64,000 nt of DNA from Methylohalobius sp964654415 (GTDB lineage: Bacteria; Pseudomonadota; Gammaproteobacteria; Methylococcales; Methylothermaceae): positions 186,001 through 250,000 of the forward strand of contig CAZZIP010000001.1 in assembly GCA_964654415.1 (NCBI GenBank), given 5' to 3'. Each line of letters begins with the position of its first letter. Position 1 is the stretch's first letter. Positions 55,179-63,503 of the stretch are shown piece by piece. The notes below the pieces were generated by a model. That model did not search any database. It was not told where the DNA came from and saw only the letters and a program-made list of their open reading frames with translations. The position numbers were made by a program, and so were the translations under genes.

Positions 55179-56370
55179 GGTTTTGGTGCTCAGCAGCCTG
55201 TTTCCCTCGTCTGTCCGGCCCCAGGCAGGCCTGTTCATCCGCGAGCGCATGTTCCGGGTCGCCAGGCACTTACCGCTGGTGGTCGTCTCGCCGCAGCCCT
55301 GGTTTCCGCTGCAGGGGATGATTCGCCGCTTTGTGCCTCATTTCCGGCCCCGGGTGGCCGATGATTATGAAGAGCAAGCCGGGATTTCGGTTTACTATCC
55401 CAGGTTTTTCTCCGTTCCTTGGGTCTTTAAAAAATTGGACGGATCCTGGATGGCTTTGGGTTGCATCCCTTGCTTGTCCAGACTCAAAAAAGAACCAGGG
55501 TTTGACTTGATCGACGCCCATTTTGCCTACCCGGATGGCTATGCTGCCGTGCAGCTTGGGCGTAGATTCGGCGTGCCAGTGACCATCACCCTGCGCGGCA
55601 CCGAAGTGCCCTTTTCCCGCGATCCGGCTCGCCGTCGAAAAATCCTCAAAGCGCTCTCGGGAGCGACATGGGTGTTTTCGGTATCCGAATCCCTCAAAAG
55701 GCATGTAGTAGCGCTGGGGGCTCCAGGCGACAAGATCGAGGTGATTGGCAACGGGGTCGATGTGAGCCGGTTTTATCCTTTGCCTAAAGAGCAAGCCAGA
55801 GCGAAGCTGGGTATTCCTCAGGAAGCTAAGGTGCTCATCAGCATTGGCGCTTTGGTACCGCGCAAAGGGCAGCACCGGGTCATCGAAGTATTACCTAAGC
55901 TTCTTTCACCCTGGCCGGATTTGCTCTATCTGGTCGTAGGTGGCGCCAGTCCAGAAGGGGATATGACGGACCGATTGAAGGCCCAGGTAAGCCGCTTGGG
56001 TCTTAAGGAGCACGTGCGATTCCTCGGACTGATGCCACCGGAACGGCTCAGGCTGCCATTGTCAGCGGCTGATGTATTCGTATTGGCCACCGCCAACGAG
56101 GGTTGGGCGAACGTGTTTTTGGAAGCAATGGCCTGCGGCCTGCCGGTGGTCACCACCGATGTGGGGGGGAACCGGGAGGTGGTGTGCCGACAGGAGCTCG
56201 GCACGATCGTGCCGTTCGGCGATCCAGCGGCTTTGGAGGCAGCTCTGGCCGAAGCCCTGCAGCGGAAATGGGACCGGGAGGCAATCATCGCCTATGCGCA
56301 GGAAAACGCTTGGGAAAAGCGAGTCGGTCGTTTGGTCGAGCGATTTCAAAAAATAGCAGGAACACGCTGA
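55162..56370 (+). CDS. Glycosyltransferase family 4
   Basis: 402 residues. N-terminal VLVLSSLFPSSVRPQAGLFIRERMFR; middle LIDAHFAYPDGYAAVQLGRRFGVPVTITLRGTEVPF; C-terminal SIGALVPRKGQHRVIEVLPKLL and NEGWANVFLEAMACGLPVVTTDVGGNREVV with Glu donor motif. Probable role: one step of repeat-unit assembly of the exopolysaccharide. Confidence 0.92.
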   Translation: MEARPRVLVLSSLFPSSVRPQAGLFIRERMFRVARHLPLVVVSPQPWFPLQGMIRRFVPHFRPRVADDYEEQAGISVYYPRFFSVPWVFKKLDGSWMALGCIPCLSRLKKEPGFDLIDAHFAYPDGYAAVQLGRRFGVPVTITLRGTEVPFSRDPARRRKILKALSGATWVFSVSESLKRHVVALGAPGDKIEVIGNGVDVSRFYPLPKEQARAKLGIPQEAKVLISIGALVPRKGQHRVIEVLPKLLSPWPDLLYLVVGGASPEGDMTDRLKAQVSRLGLKEHVRFLGLMPPERLRLPLSAADVFVLATANEGWANVFLEAMACGLPVVTTDVGGNREVVCRQELGTIVPFGDPAALEAALAEALQRKWDREAIIAYAQENAWEKRVGRLVERFQKIAGTR

Positions 56371-57728
56371 TGGGTGTGCCACTACGAGACCTTTTTGTCA
56401 CCGTGGTCGTTTTTGGATCTTTGCCGTTCGTCTTGCGGCAGCCTGAGATTGGCATCTTGATGTGGGCTTGGCTGGGTTACATGAACCCCCACAAGCTTTC
56501 CTGGGAGTTCGCCCATGATTTCCCCTATGCCCAGATCGTCGCCTTGACGACGATGTTTGCCTTGTTGCTCTCGAAGGAACCCAAAAAGATTCCCTGGACG
56601 GCCGAGACGATCCTATTGGTCATTTTTATTTTCTGGATGTTTCTTACCACTTTATTTGCCATGTATCCCGATGTGGCCTGGGAGCAGTGGAACAAGGTTT
56701 GGAAGATCCTGCTCATGACCTTCGTCAGCTTGATGATCATGACCAATCGTTGGCGGATCCAAACCTGGGTCTGGGTGATCGCTTTGTCTTTAGGATTCTA
56801 TGGCTTCAAGGGTGGGATATTCACCGTCTTGACCGGCGGGGCGTATGCCGTCTATGGGCCAGAGGGGACCTTCATCGGCGGCAACAACGAGATCGGCTTG
56901 GCACTCATTATGACGATTCCTCTTTTGCGTTACTGCCAGCTGACTACTGAAAAGTTTTGGGCCAAGCGCTTGCTGTTGATCGGCATGATCCTGTGTCTGA
57001 TCGCCGTGGTCGGCACCCAGTCGCGCGGCGCTTTCCTGGGAGTAGCGGCGATGTCTTTGTTTTTGGTCAAAAACAGCCGCAAGAAATGGGCACTGCTTTT
57101 GTTGATGCTGATAGCCTTGCCTGCGATCTATGCGTTCATGCCAGAATCCTGGCACGCGCGGATGGAAACCATTAAAACCTACGAACAGGATAGTTCGGCG
57201 ATGGGGCGAATCAATGCCTGGTGGATGGCTTACTATCTAGCTAAGGATCGGTTTTTAGGTGGCGGGTTTGAGTGTTTCCAGCGCCCCTCTTTTGCTATGT
57301 ATGCGCCCGATCCGGGCGGAGTTCACGATGCCCACAGCATTTACTTTGAAGTGTTGGGAGAGCAAGGGTTCGTCGGTTTGGCGCTGTTTTTAGCCATAGG
57401 TTACAGCGCTTGGCGCAGTTGCAAGTGGGTCATGCAGCAGACCAAAGCGCGTGGGGATTTGAGGTGGATCTTCGATCTGGCCTCGATGCTCCAGGTCAGC
57501 CTGGTAGGGTATTTTGCCGCTGGGGCGTTTTTGGGGCTGGCCTATTTCGATCTCTATTACAACCTGCTTGCTCTGATCGTGTTGGCCAAGGTCATAGCTG
57601 GTAAAGCTTTGCAGGAACAGCCCACCGCGCAGGCGGTGCCGGTCAAGCCCGTTCCGGTCTATGGGGTGGGTGCCCGCTTCAGTGATAGCAGGTCCATTGG
57701 GCCCACATCATCAAGAGGTAGACCATAA
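56370..57728 (+). CDS. Exosortase-A-associated O-antigen-ligase/polymerase-like protein
   Basis: 452 residues from ATG 56370, overlapping the previous stop. About 10-12 membrane helices. Wzy/WaaL-like periplasmic loop with FLGGGFECFQRPSFAMYAPD and VHDAHSIYFEVLGEQGFVGLALF, where the His and conserved Gly/Glu match the family. N-terminal PLRDLFVTVVVFGSLPFVLRQPEIGILMWAWLGYMNPHKLSW is typical of the TIGR03097 group. Expected role: polymerisation or transfer of the lipid-linked polymer. Its last 50 bp are overlapped by the convergent gene. Confidence 0.92.
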   Translation: MGVPLRDLFVTVVVFGSLPFVLRQPEIGILMWAWLGYMNPHKLSWEFAHDFPYAQIVALTTMFALLLSKEPKKIPWTAETILLVIFIFWMFLTTLFAMYPDVAWEQWNKVWKILLMTFVSLMIMTNRWRIQTWVWVIALSLGFYGFKGGIFTVLTGGAYAVYGPEGTFIGGNNEIGLALIMTIPLLRYCQLTTEKFWAKRLLLIGMILCLIAVVGTQSRGAFLGVAAMSLFLVKNSRKKWALLLLMLIALPAIYAFMPESWHARMETIKTYEQDSSAMGRINAWWMAYYLAKDRFLGGGFECFQRPSFAMYAPDPGGVHDAHSIYFEVLGEQGFVGLALFLAIGYSAWRSCKWVMQQTKARGDLRWIFDLASMLQVSLVGYFAAGAFLGLAYFDLYYNLLALIVLAKVIAGKALQEQPTAQAVPVKPVPVYGVGARFSDSRSIGPTSSRGRP

Positions 57729-59472
57729 CGCCGTAATAGCTGGCGTGTTCGCTCAAGTGAGCTTTAAGGGTTTCAATATAATCTTTGCGGATGATGCCAG
57801 AAAGCGCCGGGTGCTCGAGGCTGGCGTAGGCAAATTCCTGAAGATCGGGATGGGATTTGAGCCACACCCCAAACGGCAAGCCAAAGCCGTGCTTGGATTT
57901 CTTCAAAGTTTCAGGAGCTAAGAAGTCTTTGAACGCGCGGCGGTAAAAGGACCGAAGTTCCAAACCGCGCATCAACAGGCGGTCTGGGATCTTAGCGGCT
58001 AATGCTACCACTGGCTCCTGGAGCATGGGATAACGCACATTAACCCCCGCCAAAGCACAGGTCCGATTGACTTTGCGCAAGTCGTTGTCGGCCAAGGTGA
58101 TCTTCCAGTCCAGCCAAAGCATTTTTTTGAGCATGGATGCCCTGGGGCGGTGGTAAATTTCCCGCAAGTGCTGGATAGGCCAGTCGGGCTGGATGGAAGC
58201 TAAGAAATCGGCCTCAAAGATCTCTGAAAGGGGGATGCGGTGGAGGAAGTTATAGGTCTCAAGACGCTCCGGTAAGGGGATCTGGGCTTGCTCGACGTAG
58301 CTTTTGAGCTTGGAGAGGCCTGGCAAACTACCGCCGACTTTAACCAGCGGCTCAATCGCCAAAGCACGCAGCCAAACCGGCGCTTGTTCGTAAAAAGCGA
58401 GCAGTTTCTGCTTAGCATACCGGGCATTGCCGGCAAATAATTCATCGCCGCCGTCGCCGGCCAGAAGATGGGTTTTGCCGTGCTCGCGTGCGAGCTTGGC
58501 GCAGTAATAGGCGGGTATGGCCGAAGCGTTGCCAAAGGGTTCGTCGTAAAACGCGGCGATTTTGGGAACCGCTTCGATCACATCTTCTGGGGTGAGGTAA
58601 TACTCGTGCAAAGGCACGCCGAAATGGCGTGCGCTGGCTCGGGCATACTCCATTTCGTCGTAGCCTTGGGCGGCAAAGCCGATAGAGAAAGCCGCCGCCG
58701 AATCGGGAGCCAAGTCTTTGAAAAGCCCAACTACCGTGCTGCTGTCTAGTCCCCCGCTTAAGAAAGCGCCCGTAGTTTGAGGGTCTTTAAAGCAACAACC
58801 TGCGGCTTGCCGCAGCGCTTGACGGAGTTCCTGGGCCAGTTCGGTTTCCGACCTGGTATCGTCTGAAAAGTCCGGCTGCCAATAAAACCCCTGTTCTATA
58901 ACGCCTGAGCGCCAACGCAGGTATTGACCGGGCAGGAGCTTGCGCACGTTGCGGTAAATCGATAACGGAGCAGGGATCATGTGAAAGTACAGGTAAGCGA
59001 ACAAAGCCTGCGGGTCAAATTCGCCAGAAATAACCGGGTGCCGGCGCAGCACGTTAAGATCGGGGCTAAATACCAGCCCGTTGGGAACCTCTGCATAAGC
59101 CATAGGGCAGATGCCTATGCGGTCAATCGCCAGCATTCCCTCCTGGCGATCTCGCTCGTAAAGCGCCAGGGCAAAACTGCCGCCGATCCGGTCTAACGCG
59201 GCAAGGCCGTGAGTTTGCCACAGCTTTGCCAAAAGCCCAGCGTTACCGACTTGGTTTGCTTCCTTAGCCAGCGATGCGTCTTGCCAGACGGGGTCACCGC
59301 ACAGCATCGCATAGACCGAATCAAAGACCCCTATCTGGCCGCATAGGCCGCATGCTAAGGCAAAATCCGCTTGAACTTGGGTTTCTTTAGGAGCGCCGAG
59401 CATGGCGCTTAAGACAGCATTTGGGCTATGCTTTGCAGAGGGGGAACCAAACCAACCGGCGGTGTCGTACAT
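57679..59472 (-). CDS. Asparagine-synthetase-like protein lacking the glutaminase cysteine
   Basis: About 597 residues from ATG 59472 (an in-frame TTG 42 bp upstream is possible; neither start has a good ribosome binding site). The glutaminase half is degenerate: it starts MYDTAGWFG instead of MCGI-x-G, so Cys2 is Tyr, and the RGPD motif is missing. The synthetase half looks intact: FLSGGLDSSTVVGLF, SIGFAAQGYDEMEYARAS, YDEPFGNASAIPAYY and LLAGDGGDELFAGNARYAKQKLL. Activation with ATP is plausible but glutamine-derived ammonia is not. Divergent from the sulfotransferase gene. Confidence 0.85.
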   Translation of the reverse strand: MYDTAGWFGSPSAKHSPNAVLSAMLGAPKETQVQADFALACGLCGQIGVFDSVYAMLCGDPVWQDASLAKEANQVGNAGLLAKLWQTHGLAALDRIGGSFALALYERDRQEGMLAIDRIGICPMAYAEVPNGLVFSPDLNVLRRHPVISGEFDPQALFAYLYFHMIPAPLSIYRNVRKLLPGQYLRWRSGVIEQGFYWQPDFSDDTRSETELAQELRQALRQAAGCCFKDPQTTGAFLSGGLDSSTVVGLFKDLAPDSAAAFSIGFAAQGYDEMEYARASARHFGVPLHEYYLTPEDVIEAVPKIAAFYDEPFGNASAIPAYYCAKLAREHGKTHLLAGDGGDELFAGNARYAKQKLLAFYEQAPVWLRALAIEPLVKVGGSLPGLSKLKSYVEQAQIPLPERLETYNFLHRIPLSEIFEADFLASIQPDWPIQHLREIYHRPRASMLKKMLWLDWKITLADNDLRKVNRTCALAGVNVRYPMLQEPVVALAAKIPDRLLMRGLELRSFYRRAFKDFLAPETLKKSKHGFGLPFGVWLKSHPDLQEFAYASLEHPALSGIIRKDYIETLKAHLSEHASYYGVMVYLLMMWAQWTCYH

Positions 59473-59498
59473 AAGGCGATTCTTTTGGGGGAAATATA

Positions 59499-60419
59499 AT
59501 GCAGGAACTTGCAAACAAAGTTTATAAGACGGCGGCGTTTTATCAAGCTAAAGCGATGCGCTTCCTGCGTGGTGTGTGGTTTGATTGGAGCAGGCCTATC
59601 ATGGGGCCACCGATATTTGTGGTTGGCTGCAGCCGCGCCGGCACTACTTTGGTGTATAAGACCTTGTCAGAGTCTCCCCTTTTGGGTTCCCTGCACAAAG
59701 AAACCCACGACTTTTGGGCAAGCCTGCATCCTCCAGAAAAACGCGGCTGGGACAGCCACGTTATCCCGCCTGAGGTTGCGTGCGAGACCGATCGGAGAGC
59801 AGTCGAGCGGTTGTTTTACAGTTGCACAGGAAAACGGAAGTTCGTCGATAAAAACAATCAAAACGGCTTATCTATCCCATATCTTCACGCTTTGTTTCCC
59901 GATGCCTATTTCGTTTACGTCAAGCGTAACCCGGGCGACAACATCCATTCCCTGATCGAGGGCTGGAAAAAGCCGGAAGTTTTCGGTTTGTGGGCCAAAG
60001 ACCTGCCTGCTAAAGTCAATATTGAAGGGGGTAAGTTCCAGCGCTGGTGCTTTTTTCTGCCTCCTGGTTGGCGTGAGTATCTCAACGCCTCCATAGAAGA
60101 GGTGGGTGCATTCCAATACCGCGAGATGAACGCTGCCATTCTGAAAGCCAAGTCTTCAGTGGCGCAAGACCGCTGGTGCGAGGTTTTCTATGAGGACATC
60201 CTCGCCGATCCAGTGACGAGCTTTGCTAAGGTGTTCGAAGCCATCGATATCCCCTTCGACGACCATCTCCGCCGCCATTGTGGAAAGGTGCTGGGAAAAC
60301 CCTACAACGCTTTTTCCAACATCGGTGCGGGTAAATGGAAGGCCAGTCCAAATCGGGAAAAGATCGAAAGTATTCTTGCCTGCGTTGAAGAGGTGGCCGA
60401 AGAGATGGGATATGAATAA
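59499..60419 (+). CDS. PAPS-dependent sulfotransferase-like protein
   Basis: 306 residues. The 5'-phosphosulfate loop is near the N-terminus (PPIFVVGCSRAGTTLVYKTLSESP) and the 3'-phosphate motif is later (YFVYVKRNPGDNIHSLIEGW), the two signatures of PAPS sulfotransferases. The start ATG 59499 has GGGGG 9-13 bp upstream. Expected role: O-sulfation of the exopolysaccharide using PAPS; the window has cysDN but its APS-kinase tail is decayed, so PAPS must come from another APS kinase. Downstream glycosyltransferase ATG overlaps its stop region by 8 bp. Confidence 0.88.
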   Translation: MQELANKVYKTAAFYQAKAMRFLRGVWFDWSRPIMGPPIFVVGCSRAGTTLVYKTLSESPLLGSLHKETHDFWASLHPPEKRGWDSHVIPPEVACETDRRAVERLFYSCTGKRKFVDKNNQNGLSIPYLHALFPDAYFVYVKRNPGDNIHSLIEGWKKPEVFGLWAKDLPAKVNIEGGKFQRWCFFLPPGWREYLNASIEEVGAFQYREMNAAILKAKSSVAQDRWCEVFYEDILADPVTSFAKVFEAIDIPFDDHLRRHCGKVLGKPYNAFSNIGAGKWKASPNREKIESILACVEEVAEEMGYE

Positions 60420-61503
60420 AGTTAAAATTTGTTATTTGTCCGAAAGTTCCGGCGACTGGGGTGGGGCCAGCCGGGTATTGTTTACGAATCTAAAGCTCCT
60501 AGACAAATCTAAGTTCGAGCCTTGGGTCTTGCTGCCGCGCCCGGGACCGATTTTAAAAGACCTCGAGGAATGGGGAGTGCCTTATCTATTCTGGCAAGGT
60601 TTTACCGAACCGGGCAATCCCCTGCGCTATCTCAAAGCCATCTGGAAATTCGCCCGCTTGCTCAGCCAATACCGCTTCGATTTAATCCACGCCAATCACG
60701 CTTTCTGGCGTCCGGCTGAGATTCTGGCGGCGAAACTTGTCGGCGTTCCGGTCATTACCCACTATCACGTGGTGATGGGGGAGGCAGGACCGTTTATCCA
60801 ATTGTCGCGCCTGATCGTTGCCAACTCCCGCTACACGGCTTTGGCTTCCAAACCGGAAGGGGTGGCTAAGAAAGTGATCTACAACCCCATCGAACTTCAG
60901 CGCTTTGACCGGGGGTGCTCAATCCGGAGCGAACTCGGTATCGATGGGGACGAGACGGTGGTTGCCTTCCTCGGTCAGATCAAGAAGATCAAAGGCATAG
61001 ACCTGTTCATCCGCCTAGCTAAAGCGCTCAGCCAAAAGCGGCCTAATACCCGCTTTCTGATCGCCGGCAAATGCAAGAACGAACCCGGCGCTTACACCGA
61101 GGAGGCACTGTTAGCTGAGATCGCAGGTCACCCTCGCATCCTGTATCTCGGTCGCCGCGATGACGTCGAAAACCTCTACCACAGCGCCGACATCGTGGTT
61201 GTCCCTTCGCGCTGGGACGAGCCTTTTGGCTTGGTGAACATCGAGGCTGGTGCTTGCCGAAAGCCCGTGGTGGCGACGCGGGTGGGGGGAATCCCGGAAA
61301 TCATCGACGATGGGGTTAACGGTTTCCTGGTGGAAAGGGATGATTTCGACACTTTGCTGGATCGATGTCTGCGCTTGGTAGATGATCCCGTCCTGCGCCG
61401 ACGGATGGGGGAGGCGGGTCGGGAAAAGGTGGAACGAGAGTTCACTGCTAAGCCGGTCCGCGAGCTGGAGCAGACGTATCTTGAGGTGTTAGGGAAGAGC
61501 TAG
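60412..61503 (+). CDS. Glycosyltransferase family 4
   Basis: About 363 residues from ATG 60412; the longer upstream frame runs through the sulfotransferase gene and is not supported. N-terminal KICYLSESSGDWGGASRVLFTNLKLL; C-terminal FLGQIKKIKGIDLFIRLAKAL and PSRWDEPFGLVNIEAGACRKPVVATRVGGIPEIIDDGVNGFLV with the E-x7-E donor motif. Exopolysaccharide or glycan assembly. Confidence 0.92.
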   Translation: MNKVKICYLSESSGDWGGASRVLFTNLKLLDKSKFEPWVLLPRPGPILKDLEEWGVPYLFWQGFTEPGNPLRYLKAIWKFARLLSQYRFDLIHANHAFWRPAEILAAKLVGVPVITHYHVVMGEAGPFIQLSRLIVANSRYTALASKPEGVAKKVIYNPIELQRFDRGCSIRSELGIDGDETVVAFLGQIKKIKGIDLFIRLAKALSQKRPNTRFLIAGKCKNEPGAYTEEALLAEIAGHPRILYLGRRDDVENLYHSADIVVVPSRWDEPFGLVNIEAGACRKPVVATRVGGIPEIIDDGVNGFLVERDDFDTLLDRCLRLVDDPVLRRRMGEAGREKVEREFTAKPVRELEQTYLEVLGKS

Positions 61504-61539
61504 CCTCTGCCATGGCGAATATCCCTAGAGTGGGGTGTG

Positions 61540-62583
61540 ATGGAGGTTTGGGGACGCTTTAAGTCTGCTTTAGCCCCTGCGCTGACCGCGCCGGTGCTCA
61601 TCGTCGAAAGCGACGACTGGGGGCCGGGACATGAAGCGCAGATTCAGGCGCTGAAAGCTGTCTGCTCGCTCCTGAAAGGTTTTAAGGACCACCGAGGTCA
61701 CCCGCCGGTGATGACGATTGGAGTGGTACTGTCGCTGCCTGATCCCGAGGCGATCGCAAGGACCGGGGAATACCATGCCCGTTTTCTTGACGATCCCGAT
61801 TACCGTCCTATCCTTGAGGTTCTCAAGGCGGGAGAAGAAGAAGGAGTGTTTGACCTACAGCTCCACGGCCTGGCGCACTTTTGGCCGGAGAACTTCATGG
61901 TGGCTTGGCGGCAGGACGAGCAGATAAAACGCTGGCTGATCGAGGACGGCTGGCGCACGGAAAAGCTTCCAGCCTGGCTGCAAAGCCGCTGGATAGAGGC
62001 AAAGTCGCTGCCTTCTAAGCCGCTCTCGCAGGATCGAATCGCGGTGGCGGTGCAGGAGGAAGTTGCCTGTTTTCAACGCTGTTTTGACAGGGTCCCCAAA
62101 GTGGTCGTCCCCCCGACTTTTGTTTGGAGCGAGGCGGTCGAACGCGCTTACGCCAGCGTGGGGGTTGAGGTTTTGATTACTCCTGGCCGGCGTTATCCCG
62201 GGCGCGACCGAGAGGGCAAGCTCGCGGCGGCCGAGCGAGGCTATGCCAACGGTGAAAAGTTAAACTCAGGGCTCATTGCCTTGGTACGCAATGTGTATTT
62301 TGAACCCGCCTTGGGGCATAAGCCGGAGGCTGTGCTCGATCAGATAGCGTGCAAATGGCATCGGCGCGAGCCAGCACTGCTTGAAACCCATCGTTTTAAC
62401 TTCCTCGACGGCAAGCTTCAATCTTCGCTAGATGCTCTTGGATCTTTACTGGAAAAGGCGCTGGCGCGTTGGTCTGAGCTTTGTTTTTTATCATCCTATG
62501 AATTGGCTACCGGCAAGGAAGATCTTTTCTTAGTCTCTCCGCTTGAACGCGTTCGAATGGCTTGGAGGCGGATGTACCCATGA
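61540..62583 (+). CDS. Deacetylase-fold protein, unrecognised family
   Basis: About 347 residues from ATG 61540 (GTG 61537 alternative). Resembles a NodB/polysaccharide-deacetylase-type alpha/beta barrel: APVLIVESDDWGPGHEAQ at the N-terminus (Asp-Asp metal-type motif), FDLQLHGLAHFWPENFM (His-Gly-x-x-His), and VVVPPTFVWSEAVERAYASVGVEVLITPGRRYPGRD. The name of the family is not known to me. Being between glycosyltransferase genes suggests a glycan-modifying enzyme. Overlaps the next gene by 4 bp (ATGA). Confidence 0.65.
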   Translation: MEVWGRFKSALAPALTAPVLIVESDDWGPGHEAQIQALKAVCSLLKGFKDHRGHPPVMTIGVVLSLPDPEAIARTGEYHARFLDDPDYRPILEVLKAGEEEGVFDLQLHGLAHFWPENFMVAWRQDEQIKRWLIEDGWRTEKLPAWLQSRWIEAKSLPSKPLSQDRIAVAVQEEVACFQRCFDRVPKVVVPPTFVWSEAVERAYASVGVEVLITPGRRYPGRDREGKLAAAERGYANGEKLNSGLIALVRNVYFEPALGHKPEAVLDQIACKWHRREPALLETHRFNFLDGKLQSSLDALGSLLEKALARWSELCFLSSYELATGKEDLFLVSPLERVRMAWRRMYP

Positions 62584-63503
62584 GCAAGATCGATTTTTCC
62601 GTCGTCATCGCAGCTTACAACGGTGAAAAAACCCTCAAGCAGGCGATCGATTCTGTCCTTGCCCAAACGTTGCCGCCTTTGGAAGTGATCGTGGTGGACG
62701 ACGGCTCGACCGACGAAACCTATCGGATCGCCGCTTCGTATGGCCCACCGGTTAGGGTTTTGCGCCAGGAAAACCGTGGGGTGTCAGCGGCGCGCAACGC
62801 TGGGGTTCAAGCGGCGCAGGGCGAATGGGTGGCGTTTCTGGATGCCGATGACTATTACTACCCGCATCGCCTGGCGCTGGCGGCAGAGCTTATCAGAAAC
62901 CACCCGGAGGTGGATTTTGTCACCGCCGATTTCGACTACCGTGACCTACAAGGGAAGCTGTTGCGTAGGTCACTGGAATCCACCGTGCTTGGCCGGCGGC
63001 TGCTGGCTGAGGAAGGGCCGTTTGCCCTGATAGAGGCAGCCGATTTTGGCGACTTCATAGAAGATCATTTCGGCGACACGCATACCCTTTCGGTGCCGCG
63101 CCGAACTTTCCTGGAACTTGGCGGCTATGCCACCCAGTTTGCCGTCTGCGAGGACGTTCACTTCCTCATTCGCCTGTGTTTGAGAAGCCGGTTAGCCGGC
63201 GTGGTCAAACAGCCATTAGCCGCCTATGTGATCCATCCCCAAAGTGCTACCCGCTCCGATCCCTTAAAAGCCCAAGTGCAAACAGTGGCGGCTTGGTGTT
63301 CTTTAAAACCCTTGATCGCTCAAGGCTCCTCTGAGCTTCGCGCCGGGTTCCGGCGAGGGCTTAGACGGGCCCGCTTTAATCTGGCGGTGGCAAAGCTTCG
63401 AGCGGGAAAGCGGTGGGAGGCCGTCTGGGCCGTGTTGCCGTTGCTGCACGAGGCTCCTTCGGCCGCCAGCCTGAAAACCATCGCATCGGTCATTAGGGGA
63501 TGA
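62580..63503 (+). CDS. Glycosyltransferase family 2
   Basis: 307 residues from ATG 62580. GT-A fold: DFSVVIAAYNGEKTLKQAIDSVLAQTLPPLEVIVVDDGSTD, and the metal-binding FLDADDYYYPHRLALAAELI. A helical Arg/Ala-rich tail ends the protein. Overlaps the next gene by 4 bp (ATGA). Probably adds a sugar to the growing glycan on the cytoplasmic face. Confidence 0.93.
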   Translation: MSKIDFSVVIAAYNGEKTLKQAIDSVLAQTLPPLEVIVVDDGSTDETYRIAASYGPPVRVLRQENRGVSAARNAGVQAAQGEWVAFLDADDYYYPHRLALAAELIRNHPEVDFVTADFDYRDLQGKLLRRSLESTVLGRRLLAEEGPFALIEAADFGDFIEDHFGDTHTLSVPRRTFLELGGYATQFAVCEDVHFLIRLCLRSRLAGVVKQPLAAYVIHPQSATRSDPLKAQVQTVAAWCSLKPLIAQGSSELRAGFRRGLRRARFNLAVAKLRAGKRWEAVWAVLPLLHEAPSAASLKTIASVIRG

